In this document: piece after piece, positions 23,801 to 34,509 of the stretch
Layout: each line of letters opens with the position of its first letter
How positions within the stretch are numbered: position 1 is the first letter of the stretch
Source of the DNA: Mrakia gelida
Lineage: Eukaryota > Basidiomycota > Tremellomycetes > Cystofilobasidiales > Mrakiaceae
DNA: 64,000 bases
Reading direction: 5' to 3'
Assembly: GCA_024345305.1 (NCBI GenBank)
Contig: BRON01000011.1
Coordinates: 1,240,001 to 1,304,000 of the forward strand
Translations under genes and position numbers: made by a program
The notes under the pieces: model-generated
Databases searched by the model: none
Told to the model about the DNA's origin: nothing
Seen by the model: the letters and a program-made list of their open reading frames with translations, nothing else

Positions 23801-24025
23801 TGGATGCGGTTCCACGGAATGCTCGCTCCAGACTCTCGCTTCGTCTCGGATCAGGACATCGACGTTTTCGCTCCTTCTCTCCTCGATGAGATTCCTGGGC
23901 AGGAGTCCTGGAGGGATGGCGAGGAGATCGACATGTCGTCTTACTCTTCTGTGGAAGATGCGTACGGGGATATGGGAGGGGACGATGTGCAGTGGGAAGA
24001 CGGTCCTGAGTGGGATTGGGAGTGA
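20802..24025 (+). CDS. PIF1: PIF1-family ATP-dependent DNA helicase, probably mitochondrial
   Basis: I place the start at the ATG 20802 (MSTRSLLPRSLHS). This exon ends at 21025 and joins exon 21134-21535 in frame; the second exon has no in-frame ATG of its own. The N-terminus of about 200 residues is Ser/Pro/Arg-rich and poor in acids, like a mitochondrial presequence. Helicase motifs follow in order: Q-motif-like LSEEQDAIFQRAL, Walker A GAAGTGKS, motif Ia SSTGISAVNIGGTTIHSWAG, Walker B LILDEVSM, motif III GDFLQLPPV, IFRQKD (motif IV region), and AQVMCRS..NGSVGIVEGF. The C-terminal motifs are AVTIHKSQGQS and AYVALSRARSLDGLHV. The tail is acidic. PIF1 enzymes are 5'-to-3' helicases that maintain mitochondrial DNA, restrain telomerase and unwind G-quadruplexes. 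About eleven exons. An insertion between the GFM and RPVTFVV blocks is longer than usual. Confidence 0.93.
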
Positions 24026-24295
24026 GGAGAGGGCGTGTCGTTTGGTTCCTCCGCTTTGGTTGTTTGTTTTTGCTTATTCTCGTTTTGTTCGTTCTGCTTC
24101 TCTGCATCTTTTGGGTTTACTTTTCAATCACATTTCGTTCAAGGACCAAAAGGTCAAGGAGAGAGACCCAAAACTGAGGTGGGAAGGGAGCTGATCAAGC
24201 AAGGCTGAGCTCGAGCTCACTTTGGACGACTCGCTCTGCTTTCGACGACCTGAACCCAACCTTCACTCGCTCCAAACTTTTCAAGCTTCCGCAAG

Positions 24296-26453
24296 ATGTC
24301 AGCCACCGACTCACTCTCGTACCTCCGAGGCAAAGGACCAGCGACCTTCGCCGACGTGAGTCCATAGAAGGGTCGAACAGACCGAGCCGTCGAAAACCTC
24401 AACGAGCTCACCTTCCTTCCCTCCCTCGCCCTTCTTCTCGCTCGCTCCTCAGATCCCCGATGAAATCCTCCTCGAGATCTTGGACTGGCTGCCTCGAGGC
24501 TCTGGCTATGGATCCTTCGCTCTGGTGTGCTCTCGGATGTATAGGGTCAGTAGATAGCGTTCTCTTTCCTCCTTCTTTGAATCGGATGGTTGAGCTCGAG
24601 CTCACTCCTCCTTCTCCCTCGTCCCTCGTCCCTCGTCCTTCCTCCAGATCTCTGGACCCTCTTCGGTCAAAACCTTTCGCGTAGGATCTCGTCACTTAGA
24701 GAAGTCTCTCCTGGAACCGGAAGGCCGTCTTTCGATCCTTGCCGCCTCTCCCCTCGCCAACTTCTGCAGGTGAGCTTCGCTTTCCTCCTGTCTCCTCCTG
24801 TCTCCTCTGCCTCCCTGCTCACCCCAAGTTCTCACACCCACAGGGAACTCGTCATCTACGCTTCCACCTCACACTACATCATGAACATCTCCGCCTTCGA
24901 GTCCGGTCGTCTCAGCCAAATCCTACCTCTCCTCGTTGGTCTTCAAACTCTCCGAATCGAATCAGCCTACCTCACCTTCAGCCTCCTTCAAGTCATCCTC
25001 GACCACCCAACACTTCGAACCCTGGACTACGAGGAACTAGCGACCGCCATATCGCTGGCTTGGAGGAAGATGAGCACGGAGGAACGAGAGAAAGGGTTCT
25101 CTCCGTCGTCGTCGCCCCCTCTTCGCGTCCCAAATCTCTTCGTCGGCTCTCTCCCCTCCCGCCGGAACCTCAACTCAGCTCGCTACCCAGCTCTCGCCCG
25201 AGATGCACTCCTCACCTCCGGTCAATTCACCTTCGACACCGTCACCCTCGTCGACCTCCCTACCCTTCCCTCCTCACACTCGTGGACGCCGATCCCTGGG
25301 CTTCGTCGGATCGTCTTCAACGAGCTTCCTCTCATCGGAGAGGGACCTGGACTCGCCACATGGTTCCAGGAGGTCATCGCTCTCCAACCAGAGCTCACCA
25401 CCATCGAGCTCGAGCTCTTCGACGAACATCTTCCCGAGGACAGCAACCCCGAGAGGATGGCCGCTCTTGCGATGATCCCCTGGTTCTCTCAGGTCGCCTT
25501 CATGAGCGAGCAGCTGGCGACGAAGCACTCGCACTTCAAGGGACTCAAGCTCGTAGCGATGACGGCCGGAGTCGTCGCAGCAAACTTTGCGTTCGTCAAC
25601 GTTTGCGGCATCGCTCAGTTTCTCCAACAGACCGCTCTCAGCATACCAACTCTCACCACCCTCAACATCCCCTGGGGATTCGAGTATCCCTCTTGGGTGA
25701 GTCTCCGTCGCCGTTCTTCTCTTCTCTCCTCTTCCAGAGGGTTGTGCGAGGCTACCGAGGAGCTCGTCGCTGATCCGCTTCGCGTTCTCCTTTCCTTTCG
25801 TCTCCCAGAACGACGTTCTTTCTGCCATGTCCTCCTTCAAATCTCTCACCTCCTTCACCATCGGATGCTGGGTTCTTCCCTGGACCATGAACTCTCGGAT
25901 TCAGTACTGCAACCGCGTGAGTCCTCGCGAGTCGTCCGATTGAGCTTCGCCGCCGTTCGACTGACGCCTTCTTTCTTTCCTCTCGTTCGTCTATCCACCC
26001 CTCGTCCAGTGCTGCGACTCCATCCGCAGAGAACACCCTCACCTCTGGGAGGAAACTCAATCCCTCGGAGGTGCCGTCGCCGTCTGGGAATCCAAAATCC
26101 TTCCCTCCAACCTCCTTCGCCTCCACTCCCTCGCCAACGTCCTCCCCAACGACTGCACCGTCATCTGGTCGCCCCTCATCTCCGAGACCATCAACCGAGA
26201 ACCCACGGCAGGCTCGTGGAGGTGGAAGGTCGCTCGAGGGAAGACGAACGGAGGTGTCCTGAGGGAGGAAGGACTGGTGAGGGTTCCACCGAGGACGCTT
26301 GATGAGAACGGGGTGTATGGAGGGTGCTGGGGTTGTGATACGTACGGAGGACACGAGGAGCCTTGGGATTTGACGAAGATCGACGATTGGGATGTGTCGT
26401 GCGAGGATATTTGCGAAGGGAAGGACGGGGAGAGGCAGGAGTGGGCTGAGTGA
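24296..26453 (+). CDS. F-box protein with LRR-like body
   Basis: First exon 24296-24355 (MSATDSLSYLRGKGPATFAD), second exon from 24453 with the F-box core (IPDEILLEILDWL..ALVCSRMYR), third exon joined in phase to LANFCRELVIYAS. Then comes one long exon with regularly spaced leucines (ILPLLVGLQTLRI, GLRRIVFNELPLIG). The final exons end in a domain with paired cysteines (YCNRCCDSIRREHPHLWEE, YGGCWGCDTYGG) and an acidic tail to the TGA at 26451-26453. F-box proteins bind Skp1 and present substrates to the SCF ubiquitin ligase; the target is unknown. By eye the C-terminal part matches the broken gene at the left edge of the window (HP-L, GG-A-IW, Cys pair), so the two are likely paralogues. The reading frame is intact through all junctions I checked. 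Confidence 0.8.
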
Positions 26454-26778
26454 TTGGACGAGGAGAGGAGGGTTCAGGGAGCGAAGGTGAGTTCGAAGCC
26501 AGTTCTCAACACGAACAAACAAAGGCAGCTTAGGAAAAGAATACAAACTGAGCTTCTTCCTTCCTTCCTCTTCGCAGCTCGCCTCGACATCAGACCGCCG
26601 AGCAGGACGCGTCCTTATTTCGATCTTGATGGCTTTCGCGCTCTCTTCTCTCTAAGCAGTTCAAATCAAGTGCTGCACCCGCGCAAGATGGCCCCTTTCA
26701 AAACCGGAAAGGCTGTCTAGAATGGAAGGGAAACGAGTGCGGATGGAGACGACATAAAATCTCGCGTCGCTTCCTCCC
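26454..26778. other. intergenic between convergent genes
   Basis: No supported gene. An open frame runs through 26454-26720 and ends in a 10-codon piece starting at an ATG (MAPFKTGKAV, 26688-26720). It has no splice support or recognisable family, so it was not called. Both neighbouring genes end here. Confidence 0.45.
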
Positions 26779-28244
26779 TCACGAAAGCTTCGCCTTCTTC
26801 GATCCTGCGTCCTCTACCTCCTCCTCCCCATCCTGGCCCTCGACATCCTCAACATCCTCGTGCTCTCTTTTCTTCTCATCCCCAACCGCTACAGGAGCCG
26901 GCACCGAGGCAGCAGCAACTGGAGCAGCAGCCTTCGCCTTCTTCTTGACGACGACTCCAGGAATTCCCTTCTTGCTCTTCGCTTTGGGTTTGGGAGGTGG
27001 TAGGGATGCTGATGGAGCGGCGACAGCAGAAGTAGAGGTGGAGGCGATGGGGTAGTGAGCGCCTGGAGGAGTGGGAGACCGACGTTGAGCTCTGTTGCGA
27101 AAGGGCAGGAGGAGGGAAGGACGCGACGCGATTAAGACGCAGACGGCAGATGGTCAGCATGATACCCGGAAACGAAACGAGCACTACAGGAGAACACCTC
27201 GCCGCTTGATCGACGTCGAGTCGCGACACGAACTGAGGTAGGACGAGAGAAGGTCAGGAGGCAGAGAAAGGACGAACGATCTGAACTGATCCAAAACTGC
27301 CTCCTCTTCTAAACGACGTTGACGAGCGTCTCGATCCGATTTATTCTAAAAGACCATGATAGAGTGAGCCAGTGAACGCGTCAGCTCGAGTTCCGAGCCA
27401 AAGCTCGAGCGTCGAGAACGAAGGGCACGGAGGAAACGACGAACCTTGTGATCCGTCAAGAAACCCAACTCCTCCTCGTTCAAACCTCGATGTTGATTCG
27501 ACATCTTCATCTTCTCGTCCATCTCTTCTCGTTTGATGTCCTGTAAGAGAAAGAGACGGTCCCCGAGTCAGTCTGCAATTCCGGAAGCGACGAGAGCGAG
27601 GACGCGAGACGAGGTGAGGTCAAGCGAACAACGAACCTTCGAAGATGGGAAGGGAGGACGACGGGCAAAGGAAACGCGTCAGATTGATGCCAGGGAGAGG
27701 CGTGTTAGGATACGGCTTACCTTCTTCTGTTGCAGTTTCTGTGGAAGAGAGGAGGGAGAGGGAAATGTCAGGACGGGAGACGAACGGCAACGACCGAAGG
27801 AGAGCTCGCGGAAGGAGAGAGGCTCGAGCAAGACATCCAGCGAGGGACAAGGAGCTGAAGTGTGAAGTCGATCGTCGAAGGGGGGTGGAGGTAGTGATGA
27901 TGGCGGGAAGAGAGCTCGAGAAGAAGCCAAAGGGTAGGTGGGACGAGGGAAGGAAGGAGAGGTCGAGCTCAACGCACCTCGAACAGAGACCTCGGATCGT
28001 ACACCTCCTCCTCCTCTCTTGGGGGTGGAGCTTGTCCAAGCCTGCCATGGTTCGAATATAGAGGATCTCCGTCAGCTTTGAGCCTACCTCTTGAAGCCAG
28101 AGAAGAAGGGAGGGATTGTTGAGCTTACCTCTCATACGCTGCCTTCCACTCCTGATCTTTCGTCGCCTTCGCCTTGTCGAGATCCGTTTCCGATACGAAT
28201 CTGGACGATACACCTCCTGTCGTCTGGAGTGATATTCCTGACAT
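26779..28244 (-). CDS. FAM192A/Fyv6 N-terminal-domain protein
   Basis: ATG at 28244 (exon 28129-28244), then 27978-28041, a microexon 27721-27738 (KLQQKK), 27445-27540, further short exons around 27300-27345 and 27195-27235, and a last exon ending at the TGA at 26779. The N-terminus carries the family hallmarks: SRFVSETDLDKAKA, DQEWKAAYERLGQ, then YDPRSLFEKLQ and NQHRGLNEEELGFL, closely following the FAM192A/PIP30 order. The C-terminus is Ala/Lys-rich (KAKSKKGIPGVVVKKK) with an acidic patch and a basic end, suggesting a nuclear protein. Known relatives are yeast Fyv6, a second-step splicing factor, and human FAM192A, which binds the PA28-gamma proteasome activator. Which role applies here is inferred. 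The 180-nt intron between KLQQKK and DIKREEMDEK contains a back-to-back acceptor/donor (see findings). Confidence 0.85.
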
Positions 28245-28435
28245 TGTTCGGTTTAGATTGATGAGATAAGGAAGCCTGTTTGAGGCGGGATGGAAGTTGG
28301 CAGGAGCACCGACGAAAGTGAGTCGGTGCGTCCTCTCGCTCTCCTTTCTTCCTCCTCCGTCTCCGTCCGCTCTTCTTTCCCACCTTCCAACGACCACCAC
28401 ACCTTCAGTTCACTTCTCGCTCTAGACTTCTCGAG
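28245..28435. promoter_or_regulatory. short divergent promoter
   Basis: Only about 190 bp separate the start codons of the Fyv6-like gene (minus) and lipoyl synthase (plus), so both must be driven from this stretch. The side near lipoyl synthase is CT-rich on the plus strand. No specific element was identified. Confidence 0.55.
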
Positions 28436-30597
28436 ATGCTCGCTCGAACCCTCAAATCCGTGCGTGCTAAATCGTCGTTCTTGATATCGAATCAAGCGCT
28501 CAAAGCTGACGTCCCTCCTCCCCTCTTCTCCCCCAACTCTTCCTCCTCCCTCCCTTCCTTCCAGTCCATCCCTCGCTCGCTCTGCCGGTCAATCGCCACC
28601 ACAACCTCCACTCCTTCGCCCTCGCCCTCCTCCTCCGTCTCCTCTCCAGCTTCCTCCACCTCCTCGACATCTCCGGCGTCCTCCTCTTCGAGTTCCACGA
28701 CGTCGACTTCTCCCGCGTCCAAACGAGCTCTTTCCACTCGTCAGTCAAGAATCGCAAAGCTCGACGACGGCTTCACCCTCGGGGACTTCATCGCTGGAAA
28801 CCATCTCGAGGAAGATGGTATCACAACTCTCGGTAACACCAAAGCGTGAGTCCTTCAGTCCCTCAGGCTCGCTTGACCGAGGCAAGGAGAAGGGAAGAGT
28901 GAGCTCACGACTTTTTCTGACCAACGCTTCGACTTCCTCGTTTCAGCCCTCGTCTGCCTTCCTTCCTGAAGCATTCCATCCCCGCTGGAGGATCTTACGC
29001 CGAGATCAAGAAGGATCTTCGAGGACTCGGACTTCACACCGTCTGCGAGGAGGCTCGATGTCCCAACATCGGAGAGTGCTGGGGAGGAGGAAAGGACGGG
29101 AAGGAGGGGAAGAAGGGCGCTACTGCTACGATCATGGTGAGTCTTCGGACCCTCCTTTTTGTTGCTGGAAGGTGCTTGCATGTTTGGGTCGACGAAGCTG
29201 ACTTGTTACTGTTTCTCGCGCGTTCTCAGTTGATGGGAGACACCTGCACTCGAGGATGTCGGTTCTGTTCGGTCAAGACCTCGAAGACTCCTCCTCCTCT
29301 GGATGTCATGGAGCCTGAGAACACGGCTGAGGCTATCAGTCGATGGGGACTGGGATACATCGTTCTGACGAGTGTGGATAGGGATGGTGAGTTCGCGTTT
29401 CTCGTCCCCACCTTTCCCTTCTCATCTCCTTCCGCGCGCGCGACTTCTCGAGTGAGCTCGGTTTGCTGACTACTCGTTCCTCGTCGCTGTTGTGCTTTCG
29501 TTCTGACAGATCTGGCAGATGGAGGATCCGCTCATTTCGCTGAGACCATCAGCAAGATCAAGCAGAAGTTCGTAGCCTCCTTCTCCTTCGTCCTCCTCCG
29601 TTCGCTCGAACGAACGAACGCGAAGCTGACTTTCGACTTTCCTTCCCTTTCCTCACTCCTCCTCATCTTCCTTCGATTTTCCTTCGTCCCAACTTCTGTC
29701 TTTACCTCCTCTCACCCATCTCAGGGCTCCTCACATCCTCGTCGAAGCCCTTACTGGAGATTTCAACGGAGAAGTCAAGGACGTCACCGCCGTCGCTCTT
29801 TCCGGACTGGACGTCTACGCCCACAACGTCGAGACCGTCGAACGGCTCTCGCCTACCGTTCGAGATCGACGAGCCAAGTACCGACAGTCGCTCGAGGTCC
29901 TCAGGTTGGCCAAGGAGGTCACCAAGGGCCGAGTCGTGACCAAGACGAGTTTGATGTTGGGAGTTGGAGAGCAGGACGAGGAGTTGTTGCAGACGCTGAA
30001 GGGTGAGTTCTTGTTCCTTTCCCTCTCTATGGCGTCGTGTTCGTAGGAGAAGTGACTGGGTAGAACGAGAGTGCAGAAGAAAGCAACGGAGTCGACGCGA
30101 AGACACGAGAAGGAAGCTCTCTAAAAAGGATCGACGCGTCGTCGTCGTCCCTGTCTTGCTCTCGAACCTTTCCTGACCTCCCTCGTCCCTCTTCCCCTTT
30201 ATTTTGTTTCTCTCAGACCTCCGAGCCAACGACGTCGACGTTGTGACCTTCGGACAGTACATGCGACCCTCGAAGAAGCACATGAAGGTCGAGCGATACG
30301 TCGAGCCCGCCGAGTTCGCGAAGTGGAAGGAGGTCGCCGAGGGAATGGGATTCCTGTATGTTGCGAGTGGACCTCTGGTCAGGAGCAGTTACAAGGTACG
30401 TTCGAGTATCTCTTTTAATTGGGAATGGGTGGTGGTTGGGTGTGGGAAGTCCGAGGAGAGGTCGGGAGGGCGTCCAGGTTCGAAACACGTCGAAACACGC
30501 GTCTGACTCCCTTTTCGTCCGTTTTTCTTCGTTCAAGGCAGGGGAGTTCTTCCTCGCCGGCTTGGCTGCTGGGAGGAAGAAGGCGTTCTCTGCTTGA
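28436..30597 (+). CDS. LIP5: lipoyl synthase, mitochondrial
   Basis: Seven exons from ATG 28436 to TGA 30595-30597. The first exon encodes a long Ser/Thr/Pro-rich, basic leader typical of mitochondrial import. The enzyme core shows the auxiliary cluster motif [12 protein letters not shown], the radical-SAM cluster CTRGCRFC followed by [12 protein letters not shown], the substrate/SAM segment [54 protein letters not shown], and the C-terminal [18 protein letters not shown] and [16 protein letters not shown]. The terminal R-S-S-Y contains the Ser that coordinates the auxiliary [4Fe-4S] cluster in this family. It inserts two sulfurs into octanoyl groups on lipoyl-domain proteins of the pyruvate and 2-oxoglutarate dehydrogenases. 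Frames join cleanly. Confidence 0.96.
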
Positions 30598-30897
30598 TCT
30601 CGATGTCGTTTACATCCAGCAGCTGTAGAGAGCGACGTCTCCTCCCCATCGTCAACAACAAAAGCCGTCGAGCAAGCGCATTCAACCCCTCTTTTTCTTT
30701 TCTCTAGCAGCCATACCGAGAGAGGACACGGAAGAAGACGAAGATCACCCCTTCTTCGACACAAGATGGACCGAAATTGTAGGCAGATCGCGGTCGAGAA
30801 CGAGGCACGGCGAAAGCTGACCTCGCCGAAGGGAAGCTCGAAATCTCGACCTCCTCCTCTTTCTCTCCCATCAACCATCCGCCCACCCCTCCCTCCT

Positions 30898-33800
30898 ATG
30901 TCTCTACCCTTCAAGTACGCTCAGAATCTAGGCTTCCCAGAGAAGGGATCTCAAGAGTATGTATATCTTTCCCTCTCCCTACATCGGTACGAAGCAACGA
31001 GGAGAAGAGGGAAGCTGAAGCCGAAGCTGACCTCCTCCTCTCCTCCCTCCCTCCCTCTTTGCTCCTTCTACTTCTCCCCCCCTGTCTTCCCAGGTACAAG
31101 AACCTCACCGAGATCGGACAGATCGTAGTAGACTTCTGTCTCATCCACAGAATCTCGGTCTCGGAGGTCAAGCTCGACTGCTACCTGTTCAAGCACAACC
31201 TCGCTTCTCGCACCTCGACCCCTCCCTTCTTCCCTTCGGTCGTCACCAACCCCAAGAACGGACATCGACCAACTCCCATCATCTGGTCGCTCCTCGTGCT
31301 CACTCGTGAGTCCAGAAACCTTCTCTCTCTCTCTCGGAAGACGTCGCGGGCGCTGACGCCGTCGAAACAGGTCTCTGGAAGGACTGGGACAAGGAGATGG
31401 TCGCTGGGATCTCGTCGCGAATCAAGAAGTTGTTCGACTCCTTGCCCTTGCTCGGAAAGGAACTCGAGGAGGAGGAAGCCAAGACGATCTTTTCGTGAGT
31501 TCCTTCTATCTATCCTCGCCTATATCTAGAGAGAGAGAGCTGACGGTAGCCTCGTTGTTCCAGCTCGATCTCGGAACCGACGTACTTGAAGACGGGTTGG
31601 TTCGCCTGCTCTTTCGTCAGCAGTGGAACTATACTGACGCTCTCTCTTTCTTTTCACTAGCTAGAGGTCATCCGGCCGCTCTCGCTCAGCATCCCCTCAA
31701 AAACCAGTACCTCCTCTTGCTCGCTCAGCTTCATCAAGTTCGTCCAACCTCCCCTCGCTCGCGTCTTCTTCTTCGCGTCGCTCCAGCTGACCCTCGCCTC
31801 CTTCCCTTCCTGACCTGCAGAATCTCCGAGTCCCGGAAGGCATGGGGTTGAACCTCGAGAACGGAAAGGAGATGGACCTGAGAGCAGACAACTCGTTCGT
31901 GAAGTGGCAGGTGTTGATCGGTTTCGGTGAGCTCTCCCTTTCTTCGTCTCGTCTCGCTCTCGTCTCACCGAGCAGCTCACCTCTTTGCGCATCGCTAAAT
32001 CTGCCTTCTGCTCCTCTCGCCTCTTAGGTCGACCCACTCGTCGATGGTCGCTCGGCCATGCCTCCGTCCCCAACTTCTTCCGAGACACGCAGAACCTCAT
32101 CAAATCGGTCGCAACAACGGAGAAGGTCGACCGCCGAAACCTCAGTAGGGTCTTAGAGCCTGCTCTCAAGGTCAGTATCATCTGTTTACTCTTTCCTCGT
32201 TCAATCCGAAGCTGACCTCCATTTTCCATCTCTGTCTTGCCGTTTCTAGCTCGCTCAAGTTGAAGCCGGAATCTCGCTTCCCGATCTCTGCTGCTTCTTC
32301 TTTGGAGGTTACGGAGACTATCCCATCGGAACCTCGGACGACAAGATCAAGCACAAAAAATTTCTCGCAGCGATCAGTTCGTAGAATCTTCACTCGCTCT
32401 CTTCGTCTCGTCTTCGTTCTCGTTTTTGTTCTCGTCGCGTCGACGTCCTCGCTCATCGTCGATTTGGACTGACTCGTCTCTTCTTTCTTCTACTTCCACT
32501 GTTCGAACCCGCAGAGTCGACCTGCAAGTCTGAGGGACTCCACTTCGATCGGACCTTGCACTTCATCCAGCTACTGAGCTCGTTCATGGCTCATCGAGCG
32601 CCGTCGAAAGGGAAGCACGAGGACGCGATGGAGGAACTTGGAGGAACCTTCGCTTGGAGATGGGACGATCCCGAGCTCAAGCAGGTCGCGTAGTACGTCT
32701 CATCTCCCCTCGCCCCTCCCTTATCAGCTCTGACCTCCTCGCTTATCGTCTTCCTCCCAGTGCTACCCTCCACGACGCGACTCCGATGATGATCCTCTTC
32801 GGTCTGCAGCTTCGTCGTTCTTGGGATTCGATCGTGATCCTCTGTGCCGAGGACGCTCGTTGGCCGGCGTGCGTCCGATTCTCTGCCGTCAAGGAGGAGA
32901 TGAGGGCGAGGATCAAGAGGGGGGAGGAGGAGATCGAGGCTGGGACGCCGGAGGGGGTCGCGAAGGCTTGGAGGTCGAGGTAGTGAGTTCTCTCTCTTTC
33001 ACCTCGGGGCTCGAACGAAGAACGAAGGGAATGGAGACTGATGATCGTCCTCCTGCTGGGATACAGCTCGGACTTCAATGGTTCCCAAGCTCGATTCCGT
33101 CGCACGATCAAGAAGATCCAAAAGGGAACTCAGCTTCGTTCGTCCTCTTCTCCTCTCTCCTCTTCTTCCCCAGCCCTCTTCGAGCGAAACTGACGATGCA
33201 CCCCTTCTTCTCTCATCTTTACTAGCTCGAGCCATCGCTGTTCTTGACACTCAAGATCAAGACCAGAGTCAGTGCTGTGTTGCAAAACGAGTTTCCCCGA
33301 AACGAGCTCGACCTTCGTCCCCTCTCTTTTTCTCCTCACACTCTCTCGCCCCTTCGCGTTTCAGAAGTCGACGCTCTACCGATCAACGTTCTTCCTCGAC
33401 TGTTCCAGAACGGAGGAGCCCTCCCTTCGTCCACCACCCAGGATCAATCCGACTCGGACTCGGACGCGTCGCATCCCAAGAAGTCGAAGACGAAGGTCAC
33501 CTCGGACGACGAAGACGACGACGAAGAAGGACTCGTCACTTCTTCCAGCACCAAAGCCAACGGAGGTCTCGTGTCCAAGAAGTCCAAGTCAGTCGGGAAA
33601 CGTAGAGTCGTCGCGTCGGATTCGGAGGAGGAGGCGGTTCATCTCGTCAAGCAGCAGAACAGTGGGAAGAGGAGGATGGTGCTGTCAGAGGACGAGGACG
33701 AAGAGCGTGATGAGGCGACGGGGGAGAAGGAGGAGATGGATGGTGACGGCCAGGAGACGGGGACGACGGTCAGTCTCGTTTCGTTCTGCTCGCTTTTCGG

Positions 33801-34237
33801 CTCGATCTCAAACTGACCTGGATTCTGCTTGTCCATCGTTCTCGCAGATCCCCACCGCCATCTCTACTCCTCTTTCCCACCCCAAGAACTCCTCCTCTGC
33901 TCCTCCTTCAACCCACCACTTCTCCTCCAAGAAAAACGTCCCCCTCATCAACGTCGACTCCAACTCCAACTCCGCTTCTCTCCTCAACGGCTCGTCTCGA
34001 AACTCGGACTCGGAGAGCGTATCGATCGCCTATCCCGGACTGCAGGAGGACGAGGAGGAGGAGGAAGAAGAGGAAGTAGGTCCTCGTGAGGTCCTGAGAC
34101 GAGATGAAGCAGGCGTGCTCTGGCGACGAGGCGCCGTTTTGGATCAGGAGGTGTATGCTGGAATCCCTGTGGCCTTCGAGTGGGAGTGGGAGAGGGTTGA
34201 GGAGGGGGAGAGGAGAGGATTTGGGGGGTGGTGGTGA
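30898..34237 (+). CDS. unrecognised protein with acidic Ser/Asp-rich C-terminal half
   Basis: Many exons, start ATG 30898 (MSLPFKYAQNLGFPEKG, exon 30898-30956), stop TGA at 34235-34237. The N-terminal two thirds look globular: ILPLL-type helices, PTPIIWSLLVLTRLWKDWD, GRPTRRWSLGHASVPNFFRD, DLCCFFFGGYGDYP, FDRTLHFIQLLSSFMAHR, LHDATPMMILFGLQLRRSWD. The C-terminal third is low-complexity and charged, with repeats of SDSDSD, DDEDDDEEG, SDSEEE and Lys-rich patches, as in nuclear proteins. It ends with a compact aromatic segment (GVLWRRGAVLDQEVYAG and FEWEWE). I do not recognise a family. One junction near 31600-31680 is ambiguous: the donor GTCAGC gives the wrong downstream frame, whereas donor GTACTT with the acceptor CTAG at 31672 restores it. 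Later exons join well. Possibly chromatin- or RNA-associated, by composition only. Confidence 0.7.
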
Positions 34238-34509
34238 TGGCGAGGATTGAGGTTAGCAAGATAGTTCCTCTTTGCTTTTTTCGTCTGCCTTGTTTCGGCT
34301 TTGTTTTCGTTCGTGAGATTCGGTGCGACGTTCAAATCTTTTCTCTCTTCCTTCTTTGGTTTCTCTCTTGCATCTTCGTCCAGCTGTCGTACCGATCTAC
34401 ATCGCTCTTTGACTTGACCCGACGCGTCTCTTTCGTTCCTTCGCTTCTCGCAAGTTCAGTGCGCCCGCCATATTTCAACGACCACATAGAACATTCTACG
34501 CTGCTCAAA

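Noticed and set aside
24590..24780. Unspliced continuation of the F-box gene frame before 24840
   Set aside because: The unspliced frame crosses clear intron signals. The spliced frame connects the F-box to LANFCREL in phase.
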